Shown here: in pieces, positions 25,843 to 34,962 of the stretch | Position numbering within the stretch: the first letter of the stretch is position 1 | Layout of the letters: each line of letters begins with the position of its first letter | DNA from: an uncultured Prevotellaceae bacterium | GTDB taxonomy: Bacteria > Bacteroidota > Bacteroidia > Bacteroidales > Bacteroidaceae | Assembly: GCA_946402905.1 (NCBI GenBank) | Contig: CAMIYC010000007.1 | Location: 33,709-97,708 of the forward strand | DNA: 64,000 nucleotides | Direction of reading: 5' to 3' | Notes under the pieces: model-generated | Told to the model about the DNA's origin: nothing | Database searches by the model: none | Seen by the model: only the letters and a program-made list of their open reading frames with translations | Translations under genes and position numbers: made by a program

Positions 25843-27093
25843 ATGAAGATATCTATTGGCAACATATTCAAAGGCGACAAAGTCATCTGGATGATCTTTT
25901 TCTTCCTTTGCATCATCAGCATCCTCGAAGTATTCAGCTCGAGCAGCTCGCTGACATACGACAAGACGAGCTACTGGGGGCCGGTGTTCAAGCACACGGC
26001 CATCCTGATAGTAGGAATCTTCATCATGGTGATGGTGCAGAACATCGACTGCAAGTATTTCAAAATAGCGACCCCCTTCCTGCTCATCATCTCATTCGTG
26101 ACTCTATTATGGGTGCTGGCCGCCGGACAGAGCACCAATGGTGCACAGAGATGGGTCAGCCTCTTTGGCATACAGTTTCAGCCGTCGGAGATAGCCAAGG
26201 GTACCATCGTGCTCTCTGTGGCACAGATCCTCAGCGCGATGCAGACTGAAGAAGGCACCCAGGAGAATACCTTCAAGTATATCTTATGGACCGCCTGCCC
26301 GTTGCTCTTGCTCATCGTCTTTGAAAACCTCTCCACCGCCATGCTCATAGGCATGGTAGTAGTCTGCATGATGTTTTTCGGACAAGTGTCACTCCAGAAA
26401 CTCGGCAAGCTGATGGGGGGAATCGCACTCGTGGCGGTATTCGCACTCTCTTTTGTCCTGATTTTCGGACAGGAAGAGGAGAAAGCCAATGACAAGCAAA
26501 ACCTGACCGAAAGGGTAAAGAAAGCCGATGAAGACACCTCACCGTCTTTTTTCGAGAAAGTGTTTCACAGGGCTGGCACCTGGAAGGGAAGAATTCTGAA
26601 ATTTGTCAACAGCGAAGAAGTCAGCCCCGACAAATTCGACCTCGACGAAGACTCACAGATCGGACATGCCAATATCGCCATCGCATCGTCTGAGATCGTC
26701 GGCAAGGGGCCTGGCAACTCAGAGGAGCGGGATATGCTCCCTCAGGCGTTCTCCGACTTCATATACGCCATCATCATCGAAGAGCTGGGGCTGGCCGGCG
26801 GCATCGCCGTCATGCTGCTCTACATCTTCCTCTTGTTCAGGGCCGGACGCATCGCCGACAGGTGCGCCAACGCATTCCCTGCATTCCTGGTGATGGGACT
26901 GGCCTTGCTGCTGGTCAGCCAGGCGATGTTCAACATGCTCGTCGCCGTGGGACTTGCTCCCGTGACAGGACAGCCCCTGCCGCTCATCAGCAAGGGAGGC
27001 ACCTCGACCATCATCAACTGCATCTACATCGGAGCCATCCTCAGTGTAAGCATCTCGGCCAAGAAAAAGAGTGCCCAGCCTACTCTGACCTAA
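25843..27093 (+). CDS. ftsW: Septal peptidoglycan glycosyltransferase FtsW
   Basis: SEDS-family polymerase (416 residues) that with FtsI builds septal glycan strands. Hydrophobic segments fit about ten membrane helices. SEDS signatures: GAQRWVSLFGIQFQPSEIAKG (about residues 95-115), GKGPGNSEERDMLPQAFSDFIYAII (about 287-311) and the closing PLPLISKGGTSTIINC. A hydrophilic insertion of about 50 residues (EEEKANDKQNLTERVKKADED and following) sits in the large extracytoplasmic loop and is longer than in E. coli. Confidence 0.95.
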   Translation: MKISIGNIFKGDKVIWMIFFFLCIISILEVFSSSSSLTYDKTSYWGPVFKHTAILIVGIFIMVMVQNIDCKYFKIATPFLLIISFVTLLWVLAAGQSTNGAQRWVSLFGIQFQPSEIAKGTIVLSVAQILSAMQTEEGTQENTFKYILWTACPLLLLIVFENLSTAMLIGMVVVCMMFFGQVSLQKLGKLMGGIALVAVFALSFVLIFGQEEEKANDKQNLTERVKKADEDTSPSFFEKVFHRAGTWKGRILKFVNSEEVSPDKFDLDEDSQIGHANIAIASSEIVGKGPGNSEERDMLPQAFSDFIYAIIIEELGLAGGIAVMLLYIFLLFRAGRIADRCANAFPAFLVMGLALLLVSQAMFNMLVAVGLAPVTGQPLPLISKGGTSTIINCIYIGAILSVSISAKKKSAQPTLT

Positions 27094-27207
27094 GCCTGAC
27101 ACCACCCTCCGCAAAGAGTTCTGGAGGAGAGGAGTTTCAGAAGTTCAGGAGTTGAGCGAATGCGAACCTGAATTAGTGAAAATACTTCATAAATTAGGTG
27201 TAAAAAA

Positions 27208-27239
27208 TTGCGGAAAGAGAAAAAAAATGAGTAATTTTG
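27208..27239 (+). promoter_or_regulatory. Internal Bacteroidetes promoter before murG
   Basis: TTG (27208-27210), 21-bp spacer, TAATTTTG (27232-27239), ending 17 bp before the murG ATG at 27257. This suggests that murG to ftsZ can also be transcribed independently of the MraZ-controlled promoter. Confidence 0.55.
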
Positions 27240-27256
27240 CCCATCAAAACAGAGAC

Positions 27257-28387
27257 ATGAGCCAACAACTAAGAATTATCATCAGCGGTGGCGGTACCGG
27301 GGGACATATTTTCCCGGCCATTTCCATTGCCAATGCCATCAGAGAGAAGCGTCCCGACACAAAGATTCTCTTTGTCGGGGCTGAAGGACGCATGGAGATG
27401 CAGCGCGTGCCAGCGGCCGGCTACGACATCAAGGGGCTGCCTATCTGCGGCTTTGACCGGAAAAACCTGCTGAAGAATTTCGCCGTACTGCTGAAGATCT
27501 GGAAGAGCCAGCGACTGGCCAAAAAGATCATCAAGGAGTTTGCACCCATGGCAGCCGTGGGAGTAGGAGGCTACGCCAGTGGCCCCACGCTCAACAAATG
27601 CGCAGACATGGGCATCCCCTGCCTGATCCAGGAGCAGAACTCCTATGCCGGGGTCACCAACAAGCTGCTGGCCAAAAAGGCAGAGAAAATCTGCGTGGCT
27701 TACGAAGGGATGGAGAGATTCTTCCCTGCAGACAAAATCATCCTTACGGGCAACCCCGTGAGACAGTCGTTGCTGCAGACAAAGGTCAGCCAGGAGGAGG
27801 CTCTCAGGCAATTCGGACTCCAGCCAGGACGCAAAACCATCTTACTGGTGGGTGGCAGCCTGGGCGCAAGGACGGTCAACGAGAGCATGCTCCGCCATCT
27901 CGACATCGTGAAATCATCCGGTGTGCAGTTTATCTGGCAGACGGGCAAATACTATCATGAGCAGATCATCGAGCAGCTGAAGCAGCATCAGCCGATGCCG
28001 GCACTCCACGTGACCGACTTCATCAGCGACATGGGTGCAGCATACCGAGCCGCCGACCTGGTCATCAGCCGGGCCGGAGCAAGCAGCATCTCCGAGTTCT
28101 GCCTCATTGGAAAGCCCGTGATACTCGTACCGTCGCCCAATGTGGCAGAAGACCACCAGACCAAAAACGCCATGGCCCTGGTAGAGAAAGGAGCCGCCCT
28201 GTATGTGAAAGACAGCGACGCCCCCGCCACCTTGCTGCCACTGGCTGTCAAGACCGTGGGCGACGACCAGAAGCTGGCAGAGCTGAGCCAGAACATCCTC
28301 AAGATGGCACTGCCCGACTCTGCGTCCATCATCGCCGACGCCGTGATTGCCATGGCTGAGCGGCAAGCCTCTAACAACAGAAAATGA
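27257..28387 (+). CDS. murG: UDP-GlcNAc transferase MurG (lipid II synthase)
   Basis: MurG (376 residues) adds GlcNAc to lipid I to form lipid II on the inner face of the membrane. The N-terminal loop ISGGGTGGHIFPAISIA is at about residues 8-24, GVGGYASGP at about 97-105, and the UDP-GlcNAc site VISRAGASSISEF followed by GKPVILVPSPN...DHQTKNA lies in the C-terminal half. The start MSQQLRIIISGGG is chosen over a longer frame to 27152 because the extra residues are not conserved and overlap a promoter box. Six bases separate it from murC. Confidence 0.96.
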   Translation: MSQQLRIIISGGGTGGHIFPAISIANAIREKRPDTKILFVGAEGRMEMQRVPAAGYDIKGLPICGFDRKNLLKNFAVLLKIWKSQRLAKKIIKEFAPMAAVGVGGYASGPTLNKCADMGIPCLIQEQNSYAGVTNKLLAKKAEKICVAYEGMERFFPADKIILTGNPVRQSLLQTKVSQEEALRQFGLQPGRKTILLVGGSLGARTVNESMLRHLDIVKSSGVQFIWQTGKYYHEQIIEQLKQHQPMPALHVTDFISDMGAAYRAADLVISRAGASSISEFCLIGKPVILVPSPNVAEDHQTKNAMALVEKGAALYVKDSDAPATLLPLAVKTVGDDQKLAELSQNILKMALPDSASIIADAVIAMAERQASNNRK

Positions 28388-28393
28388 AGTGAA

Positions 28394-29767
28394 ATGGAAC
28401 TAAAGGATATCAAAGCCGTATATTTTATCGGAGCTGGCGGCATAGGCATGAGCGCCATTGCACGCTTTTTCCTCCACAAAGGACTCGTGGTGGCAGGCTA
28501 TGACAGGACGCCATCCGAACTGACCGGACATCTGGCAGAGGAAGGCATGCTCATCCACTATGACGACGACGTGGAGCAGATACCCGCCTCATGCCGCGAC
28601 AAGGACCACACGCTGGTGGTCTACACACCGGCCGTGCCAGACACTCACAGCGAGCTATGCTATTTCAAGGCCCAGGGCTTTGAGATACAAAAGCGCGCCC
28701 AGTTGCTGGGCACCCTCACACGCACGCACAAAGGACTCTGCGTGGCAGGCACCCATGGCAAGACCACCACGTCGACCATGTGTGCTCACATCATGCACCA
28801 GAGCCACCTCGACTGCAACGCATTCCTGGGAGGCATCTCCAAAAATTACGGCAGCAACTATATCCTTTCGCCAAGCGACTACGTGGTGATCGAGGCCGAC
28901 GAGTTCGACCGCTCCTTCCATTGGCTCAGGCCATGGATGAGCGTCATCACCGCCACCGACCCCGACCATCTCGACATCTACGGCACCAAGGAAGCCTATC
29001 TCGAAAGCTTCAGACACTACACCACCCTGATACAACCCGGAGGCTCACTGATCATCCACCGCGGGCTCGAGATGCACGCCGAGCCTGTCGAAGGGGTGCA
29101 TGTCTATGACTATAGCCGCGACGAGGGCGACTTCCACGCCGAGAATATCGTCATCGAAAACGGACGGATCACCTTCGACCTCATCTCACCCATCGCCGAT
29201 GTCAAGGACATCGAACTGGGGCAGCCTATGCCTATCAACATCGAGAACGGCATCGGAGCCATGGCCATGGCTCAACTCTGCGGCTGCACGCCCGACGAGC
29301 TGAGAGAAGGCATGCGCACCTACCAGGGAGTGGACCGCCGTTTCGACTTCAAGCTCAATGACAACCGGCACGTCGTGCTGAGCGACTACGCCCACCATCC
29401 CATGGAAATACTCCAAAGTATCAAGAGCGTCAAGCAGCTCTACCAGGGAAGAAAGGTCACCGTCATGTTTCAGCCCCATCTCTACACCCGCACACGCGAC
29501 TTCTACAACGATTTTGCACTCAGCCTGAGCGAAGCCGACGAAGTGGTGCTCTGCGACATCTATCCGGCACGGGAAAAGCCCATCCCGGGTGTGACCTCTG
29601 CACTGATCTACGACCACCTGCGTCAGGACATGCCCAAGACAATGATCACCAAAGACCAAGTCATCGACTATGTCGGAAGCAGAGACTTCGACGTGTTGGT
29701 AGTCCTCGGGGCAGGAGACTTGGACAACTACATCAACCAGATCACTGACATCATCAAGCAAAAATGA
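28394..29767 (+). CDS. murC: UDP-N-acetylmuramate-L-alanine ligase
   Basis: MurC (457 residues) attaches the first stem residue, L-alanine, to UDP-MurNAc. Landmarks: the Rossmann start YFIGAGGIGMSAIARFF, ATP loop AGTHGKTTTSTMCAH (about residues 117-131), EADEFDRSFHWLRP, TDPDHLDIY, GVDRRFDFK and DYAHHPMEI in the C-terminal domain. The stop overlaps the ftsQ start by 4 bp. No ddl gene lies between murC and ftsQ, unlike in E. coli. Confidence 0.96.
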   Translation: MELKDIKAVYFIGAGGIGMSAIARFFLHKGLVVAGYDRTPSELTGHLAEEGMLIHYDDDVEQIPASCRDKDHTLVVYTPAVPDTHSELCYFKAQGFEIQKRAQLLGTLTRTHKGLCVAGTHGKTTTSTMCAHIMHQSHLDCNAFLGGISKNYGSNYILSPSDYVVIEADEFDRSFHWLRPWMSVITATDPDHLDIYGTKEAYLESFRHYTTLIQPGGSLIIHRGLEMHAEPVEGVHVYDYSRDEGDFHAENIVIENGRITFDLISPIADVKDIELGQPMPINIENGIGAMAMAQLCGCTPDELREGMRTYQGVDRRFDFKLNDNRHVVLSDYAHHPMEILQSIKSVKQLYQGRKVTVMFQPHLYTRTRDFYNDFALSLSEADEVVLCDIYPAREKPIPGVTSALIYDHLRQDMPKTMITKDQVIDYVGSRDFDVLVVLGAGDLDNYINQITDIIKQK

Positions 29768-30669
29768 GAATCAACTGGAAAAAAACGGTCATGGTAGTGC
29801 TCGACCTCACGCTGGCCGCCTATCTGGCGCTGGCGTTCACTACTTTCAATCACCCGGACAAAAGTGCCCAGGTGTGCGAGGAGGTGAGCATCAATATCAC
29901 CGACCAGGAAACCAGTGGATTTCTGAGTGCCAACGAGATCAAGAACATCCTGCAGAAAAAGCATCTCTACCCCAAAGGCAAGACGCTCACCTTGGTAGAC
30001 CCACGCACCATCGAGGAGTCCCTCAGCCAGAACACACTCATCGACCACGTGCAGTGCTACAAGACCGTCAGCGGCACCGTGGGGATCATCGTCTCGCAGA
30101 AAGTGCCCTACGTGCGTATCAAGACGGAAGACGGAAAGGACTATTACCTCGACGCCAATGGCGAAGTGATGCGAAGCACCAACTACACCTCCGACCTGAT
30201 CATCGCCACAGGCAATATCAGCAAGTGGTATGCACAGAACTATATCTCGGCGGCGAGCAGATACATCATGAGTCACGACTTCTGGAAGAACCAGATTGAG
30301 CAGATCAACATCCTGCCAGACAAAAACTTCGAGATCGTGCCACGTGTGGGCAATCACATCGTCTGCCTGGGCAGGCTGCCCGAAAGCACCGACAAGGAGA
30401 AGCGCGAGAAAGACATCCAGGAGTTTATGGACTTCAAGCTCAAACGACTGGAGAAATTCTACAAATACGGCCTCAACAAGATTGGCTGGAACAAGTACAA
30501 CTACATCAACTTAGAGTTTGACAATCAAATCATCTGCAAGAAAAACAAGAAAAACCACAAAGAGGCGCAGACCGACGTCGCCAGACAGGTGACAACGCAG
30601 GCACCGACATCAGAAAAGAAAGAGACTCAACAACAAGAGAAACAAGAAAAACCAAGAAACATCAATTAA
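29764..30669 (+). CDS. ftsQ: FtsQ/DivIB-type division protein
   Basis: A 301-residue bitopic protein in the ftsQ position. A short cytoplasmic segment is followed by one membrane helix at about residues 10-27 (VMVVLDLTLAAYLALAFT), a POTRA-like region (INITDQETSGFLSANEIKNILQKKHLYPKGKTL), then a domain with VPYVRIKTEDGKDYYLDANGEVM, which resembles the FtsQ beta domain. It ends in a Lys/Gln/Thr-rich tail of about 40 residues. FtsQ links FtsL and FtsB to the early divisome. Recognition relies partly on gene order. Confidence 0.88.
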   Translation: MRINWKKTVMVVLDLTLAAYLALAFTTFNHPDKSAQVCEEVSINITDQETSGFLSANEIKNILQKKHLYPKGKTLTLVDPRTIEESLSQNTLIDHVQCYKTVSGTVGIIVSQKVPYVRIKTEDGKDYYLDANGEVMRSTNYTSDLIIATGNISKWYAQNYISAASRYIMSHDFWKNQIEQINILPDKNFEIVPRVGNHIVCLGRLPESTDKEKREKDIQEFMDFKLKRLEKFYKYGLNKIGWNKYNYINLEFDNQIICKKNKKNHKEAQTDVARQVTTQAPTSEKKETQQQEKQEKPRNIN

Positions 30670-30675
30670 TACAAT

Positions 30676-32139
30676 ATGGCAGCAAAGGATTTCATCGTAG
30701 CTATTGAATTAGGCTCTACCAAGATCACCGGCATCGCCGGGAAAAAGAGCATGGACGGCAGTATACAGATACTGGCCGTGGTGAGAGAGGACGCCACATC
30801 ATGCATCCGCAAAGGTGTGGTCTACAACATTGACAAGACAAAGGCATGTCTGACCAATGTCATGAAAAAACTGAAGAACTTGCTCAAGTCTGAAATTGCA
30901 CACGTATACGTAGGCGTTGGCGGACAGTCGATCAGAAGCATCAAAAACGTCATCGTCAAAGAACTGGGCGACGACACTATCGTGACACAAGACATGATCA
31001 ACGAGCTGATGGACAACAACAGGAGCATGTCGTATCCTGACCTCGAGATATTAGATGCTGCTACACAAGAATACAAAGTGGGCACACAATTCACGACAGA
31101 ACCCGTGGGCATACAATGCAGCAAGCTCGAAGGCAATTTCCTCAACATACTCTGCCGCAAATCCTTCTACCGCAACCTCAACAAGTGCTTCGACGAGACC
31201 AACATCGGCATCGCCGAGATGTATCTCTCTCCCATCGCACTGGCACACAGCGTGCTCACTGAGACGGAGAAGCGAAGCGGATGTATGCTGGTAGACATGG
31301 GGGCCGACACCACCACCGTGTCGGTATATCACAAAAACATCCTGCGCCACCTCGCCGTCATCCCTCTCGGAGGAAACAACATCACAAAAGACATCGCCTC
31401 ACTCCAGATGGAAGAGAAAGACGCCGAAGAACTGAAACTCAAATACGCCTCGGCATATACCGAGAGCAATGAAATCGAGGCACAGAAACCTATACAAATC
31501 GACAACGACCGCACGGTGGATTATAAAGAATTTGTCGACATCGTAGAGGCACGTGTCAACGAAATCATACAGAACGCATGGTATCAGGTGCCACAAGAAT
31601 ACAAGAACAAGCTGCTCGGAGGCATCATACTCACCGGTGGAGGTTCCAACATGCCCAACATCAAGAAAGCCTTCACCGAGGTTACCGGTATCAAGAAAAT
31701 ACGCATCGCAGGAAGCGTCAACCAGAACGTGACCTCTACCGACAGCGAGATAAACGCCAAGAATGGCATGATGAACACCGCCATCGGACTGCTGGCCAAA
31801 GGCGACATGAACTGCGCCGGCTCACCCATCAAGAACAAGAGCGACCTCTTCGGCGATGATAGCGGCACCACCGTCACCACCCCCGACACCCACAAGCCTC
31901 CCCGCAAGCCAGGAGAAATCAGTCCGGGAGTTGTCATGACTGAGGCCGAGAAGCAGAAGATAGAAGAGGAGCGCCTCCGCAAACAGCGTGAGGAAGAGAA
32001 AATCCGTATCATGCAGGAGGATGAAATGCGCCGACAGGAAATGCTCAAGAACAAAAAGAACGGATTCGGCAAGAAATTCATCAGCTCTATTAAAGATTTT
32101 GGCAAGAAACTCATCTCTGAGGAAGAAGATGAGAGATAG
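30676..32139 (+). CDS. ftsA: Actin-like cell division protein FtsA
   Basis: FtsA (487 residues) anchors FtsZ to the membrane. Actin-fold motifs: IVAIELGSTKITGIAGKK (phosphate 1), LVDMGADTTTVSVYHKN (phosphate 2, about residues 204-220) and GGIILTGGGSNMPNIKKA (about 314-331). After the core there is a long linker from about residue 388, with a Lys/Glu/Arg-rich coiled segment (EKQKIEEERLRKQREEEK), ending in GFGKKFISSIKDFGKKLIS, a basic amphipathic helix that fits the membrane-targeting sequence. The linker is longer than in E. coli FtsA. Next gene is ftsZ, 59 bp on. Confidence 0.96.
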   Translation: MAAKDFIVAIELGSTKITGIAGKKSMDGSIQILAVVREDATSCIRKGVVYNIDKTKACLTNVMKKLKNLLKSEIAHVYVGVGGQSIRSIKNVIVKELGDDTIVTQDMINELMDNNRSMSYPDLEILDAATQEYKVGTQFTTEPVGIQCSKLEGNFLNILCRKSFYRNLNKCFDETNIGIAEMYLSPIALAHSVLTETEKRSGCMLVDMGADTTTVSVYHKNILRHLAVIPLGGNNITKDIASLQMEEKDAEELKLKYASAYTESNEIEAQKPIQIDNDRTVDYKEFVDIVEARVNEIIQNAWYQVPQEYKNKLLGGIILTGGGSNMPNIKKAFTEVTGIKKIRIAGSVNQNVTSTDSEINAKNGMMNTAIGLLAKGDMNCAGSPIKNKSDLFGDDSGTTVTTPDTHKPPRKPGEISPGVVMTEAEKQKIEEERLRKQREEEKIRIMQEDEMRRQEMLKNKKNGFGKKFISSIKDFGKKLISEEEDER

Positions 32140-32198
32140 TCTACCATCTCGTCCGTAACAACAACCACAAGCAAAAACATTCCAAAACATACAATAAT

Positions 32199-33521
32199 AT
32201 GCCAAACGAGAAATCATCAAATACACTCCCTTTTGAAGGATTACCAAAAGAGAACAGCATCATCAAGGTCATCGGCGTCGGTGGCGGTGGCGGCAACGCC
32301 GTCAATCACATGTACCGCGAGGGGATTCATGACGTGACATTCGTACTTTGCAACACCGACCGGCAGGCCCTCAACGACTCGCCGGTGCCCGTGCACCTGC
32401 AGCTGGGCCAGGAAGGACTTGGAGCTGGCAACAAACCCGAGAGAGCACGCAAGGCCGCCGAGGAAAGTGAAGACGAGGTGAGGAAAATGCTCAACGACGG
32501 CACCAAGATGTCGTTTATCACGGCAGGTATGGGTGGCGGCACCGGAACGGGAGCTGCACCCGTCATCGCACGTGTCTCCAAAGAACTGGGCATTCTGACC
32601 GTCGGTATCGTGACCATACCATTCCGCTTTGAGGGTGCCAAGAAGATCGACCAGGCCCTCGACGGCGTGGAGGAGATGTCGAAGCATGTCGACGCCCTCC
32701 TGGTCATCAACAACGAGCGACTGCGCGAGATCTACCCGGAACTCACGGTGCTCGACGCTTTCGCCAAAGCCGACGACACCCTGAGCATCGCAGCCAAGAG
32801 TATCGCAGAGATCATCACCGTACACGGACTGATCAACCTCGACTTCAACGACGTGAAGACCGTGCTCAAAGACGGTGGCGTGGCCATCATGAGCACAGGA
32901 TATGGCGAGGGTGAAGGACGTGTGAAAAAAGCCATCGAAGACGCGCTCAACTCACCTCTGCTCAACGACAACGATGTGTTCAACTCTAAGAAGATACTGC
33001 TCAGCATCGCCTTTGCCAACGACAAGAACTCCTCTGGCCTGATGATGGAGGAAATGAATGACGTCAACGACTTCATGGCCAAATTCGGAAGCGACTTCGA
33101 AATCAAATGGGGACTGGCCATCGACCCCGAACTGGGCAAGAAAGTGAAGGTGACCATACTCGCCACCGGTTTCGGCATCGAGAACATCGACCCGATGATG
33201 GAAAGCCGCATGCCGAAATTCACCCAGGAGGAGGCCCGACGCAAGGCCGAGCAAGAAGAGAAGGAAGCCGAAAGACTCGAGCGCAGAGGACGCTATTACA
33301 AGGATGAGAACAAACCATCCAAGAAGCATACACATATTTTCCTCTTCAACCAGGAAGACCTTGACAACGAGGATGTCATCATGGCCGTTGAGAACACACC
33401 GACATTCCGCCGCACAAGACAGATGTGTGGCGACATCCGGCGGCAGGCATCTGGCGAGACTGCCGAGACTCACGAGGCCGAGCCGACAGGGAGCAGCAAC
33501 TCCAGCAAGATCGTCTTCTGA
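32199..33521 (+). CDS. ftsZ: Cell division GTPase FtsZ
   Basis: FtsZ (440 residues) polymerises into the Z-ring. The tubulin signature MGGGTGTGAAPV is at about residues 108-119, with IGVGGGGGNAVNHM near the N-terminus, the T3-T6 loops (ERLREIYPELTVLDAFAKAD), and DFNDVKTVL. The disordered linker is Glu/Arg-rich (about 345-375). NTPTFRRTR (about 399-407) resembles the FtsA-binding C-terminal peptide (PAFxRR type), yet about 33 residues follow it, ending SSKIVF. The last gene of the cluster, convergent with recO. Confidence 0.97.
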   Translation: MPNEKSSNTLPFEGLPKENSIIKVIGVGGGGGNAVNHMYREGIHDVTFVLCNTDRQALNDSPVPVHLQLGQEGLGAGNKPERARKAAEESEDEVRKMLNDGTKMSFITAGMGGGTGTGAAPVIARVSKELGILTVGIVTIPFRFEGAKKIDQALDGVEEMSKHVDALLVINNERLREIYPELTVLDAFAKADDTLSIAAKSIAEIITVHGLINLDFNDVKTVLKDGGVAIMSTGYGEGEGRVKKAIEDALNSPLLNDNDVFNSKKILLSIAFANDKNSSGLMMEEMNDVNDFMAKFGSDFEIKWGLAIDPELGKKVKVTILATGFGIENIDPMMESRMPKFTQEEARRKAEQEEKEAERLERRGRYYKDENKPSKKHTHIFLFNQEDLDNEDVIMAVENTPTFRRTRQMCGDIRRQASGETAETHEAEPTGSSNSSKIVF

Positions 33522-33527
33522 CAGCTT

Positions 33528-33541
33528 GCCCCCTCAGGGGC
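33528..33541. terminator. Small GC hairpin between ftsZ and recO
   Basis: GCCCC-CTCA-GGGGC forms a 5-bp stem between the convergent stops of ftsZ and recO. There is no T-run on either side, so a terminator role is weakly supported. Confidence 0.3.
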
Positions 33542-33548
33542 AGAATAC

Positions 33549-34271
33549 TTATTGAAAGAGCTGCTTGAGAATAGGATAAGACCTCAACTCCGGAAACCCG
33601 GGCACATGCAGCCTATAATACTCCAGGATCACCTCTGTGCAACGGTTGCGCTCCTCGCGCGACATCGCACAGAGGTGCATTGTTGGATAGCCAAGACGCA
33701 TGAGCAAACCAATCTTCGAGGCCTCTGCAGGCTGAAGATAATGGCCGTGCGACGGTACGCTCACACAAAAGCAGCCATTCACCATGTCAAAATAGTCGCC
33801 CTCATGATATTCCTCTGTATTGGGAAGGAAACCGATGAAACGCGACACCCTGATCATAAATACAAGATGAAAATTGGCAAAGCCATCCTTTACACCGTCA
33901 AGCCACAGTATACTGCTCTCTACATATTTATATAATAATAGGTTGGTTTGTTCTCCACGGGTGGCATGGTAGACAAACTCCGAGACAAACAGGGCTATAG
34001 ACAACTTGTAATGGTCAAAAGGAAGCGAGCACAAAGGCACGGACAAACGGATATCCCGGATACGCTGCAGACTGGCATTGGCACGAAAATCAAAGTCGAT
34101 CTCCAAAATGTGCAACGGCTGGAAAAAATACTTGCGCATCTTCCCCTTTTTGGAAGCCGACAGTTTCACCATAAACGACACACGGCCCATGGCTTCCGTC
34201 AGCATGTCTACAATCAGGGAAGACTCACCATACTTCACCGTCCTCAGCACGATAGCCTTTGTACGAGTCAT
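33549..34271 (-). CDS. recO: DNA repair protein RecO
   Basis: RecO (240 residues from MTRTKAIVLRT) is the single-strand annealing and RecA-loading mediator of the RecFOR pathway. The N-terminal OB-fold sequence KAIVLRTVKYGESSLIVDMLTEAMGRVSFMVKL is typical, as is the helical C-terminal half. An ATG two codons earlier (34277) is an equally possible start. It is convergent with ftsZ and divergent from the tRNA-Glu gene. Confidence 0.88.
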   Translation of the reverse strand: MTRTKAIVLRTVKYGESSLIVDMLTEAMGRVSFMVKLSASKKGKMRKYFFQPLHILEIDFDFRANASLQRIRDIRLSVPLCSLPFDHYKLSIALFVSEFVYHATRGEQTNLLLYKYVESSILWLDGVKDGFANFHLVFMIRVSRFIGFLPNTEEYHEGDYFDMVNGCFCVSVPSHGHYLQPAEASKIGLLMRLGYPTMHLCAMSREERNRCTEVILEYYRLHVPGFPELRSYPILKQLFQ

Positions 34272-34370
34272 TATCATGCCGTAAAATTACGCCAAAGAAT
34301 CATAAATGCAAAATAAAACACGACAAAATTGAAAAAAGAGCGCAAAAAACAAAAAAAATCGCAAGAATAT

Positions 34371-34401
34371 TTTGCAGGTTGACGAAAAAGCCGTACCTTT
34401 G
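34371..34401 (+). promoter_or_regulatory. Bacteroidetes promoter for tRNA-Glu
   Basis: TTTG (34371-34374), 19-bp spacer, TACCTTTG (34394-34401): a full match to the consensus, 20 bp before the tRNA. The downstream rpsT may share this transcript. Confidence 0.7.
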
Positions 34402-34421
34402 CATCCGCAAATTAAGTCAAC

Positions 34422-34493
34422 GGTCCATTCGTCTATCGGTTAGGACGAGAGATTTTCATTCTCTAAAGAGCAGTTCGACTCTGCTATGGACTA
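34422..34493 (+). tRNA. tRNA-Glu, anticodon TTC
   Basis: A 72-base cloverleaf: acceptor GGTCCAT pairs with ATGGACT (one G-T pair), D-arm stem GTCT/GGAC, anticodon stem AGAGA/TCTCT around the loop TTTTCAT (anticodon TTC), four-base variable region AAAG, and T-stem AGCAG/CTGCT around TTCGACT. The discriminator base is A; CCA is not encoded. rpsT starts 27 bp downstream. Confidence 0.93.
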
Positions 34494-34520
34494 CATAATA
34501 AAATAAAGTAAAAAGAAAAG

Positions 34521-34775
34521 ATGGCAAACCACAAATCTTCACTCAAAAGGATCCGCCAGGACCGTAAAAAGCAACTTCACAATAAGTATTACGCAAAAGC
34601 TATGCGTGTAGCAGTGCGCAAATTGCGTGCCATGACCAACAAGGAAGAGGCCATACAGCTTTATCCCAGTGTCCAGAAGATGTTGGACAAGTTGGCAAAA
34701 ACCAACATTATCCACAAGAACAAGGCTTCCAACCTGAAGTCAAGCTTGTGCCATCACATCAGCAAATTAGCATAA
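34521..34775 (+). CDS. rpsT: 30S ribosomal protein S20
   Basis: S20 (84 residues) is a helical 16S rRNA-binding protein of the small subunit. The typical basic start [24 protein letters not shown] and the later [18 protein letters not shown] (family: KAARxKSRLxxxI) are clear. The leader is A-rich and lacks a Shine-Dalgarno sequence. It lies between tRNA-Glu and a strong terminator, so tRNA and rpsT probably share one transcript. Confidence 0.96.
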   Translation: MANHKSSLKRIRQDRKKQLHNKYYAKAMRVAVRKLRAMTNKEEAIQLYPSVQKMLDKLAKTNIIHKNKASNLKSSLCHHISKLA

Positions 34776-34804
34776 GATTACAAAAGTATCATAACTATGC
34801 AATG

Positions 34805-34836
34805 AGGCTGCAGTCACTGGATTGCAGCCTTTTTTG
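34805..34836 (+). terminator. Intrinsic terminator after rpsT
   Basis: AGGCTGCA (34805-34812) pairs with TGCAGCCT (34823-34830), an 8-bp stem with a 10-base loop, followed by a T-run to 34835. Confidence 0.88.
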
Positions 34837-34930
34837 TGCGTGTGGCAAAGGCCATGAAAAGGCACACTCCCCCACTCCATTTTTACTGATTTTTAGCACT
34901 AAATAATTTCATTATTCAGTGGAAAATTAG

Positions 34931-34938
34931 TAATTTTG
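34931..34938 (+). promoter_or_regulatory. Bacteroidetes -7 box for gyrB
   Basis: TAATTTTG, 24 bp before the gyrB ATG at 34963; a TTTC at 34907-34910 sits 20 bp upstream as a weak -33. Its position rules out the upstream ATG at 34936. Confidence 0.55.
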
Positions 34939-34962
34939 CACTCTATAATTCACAGTACGAAA

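Noticed and set aside
33979..34284. Rightward frames over recO
   Set aside because: They are antisense to a conserved RecO and carry no domain.
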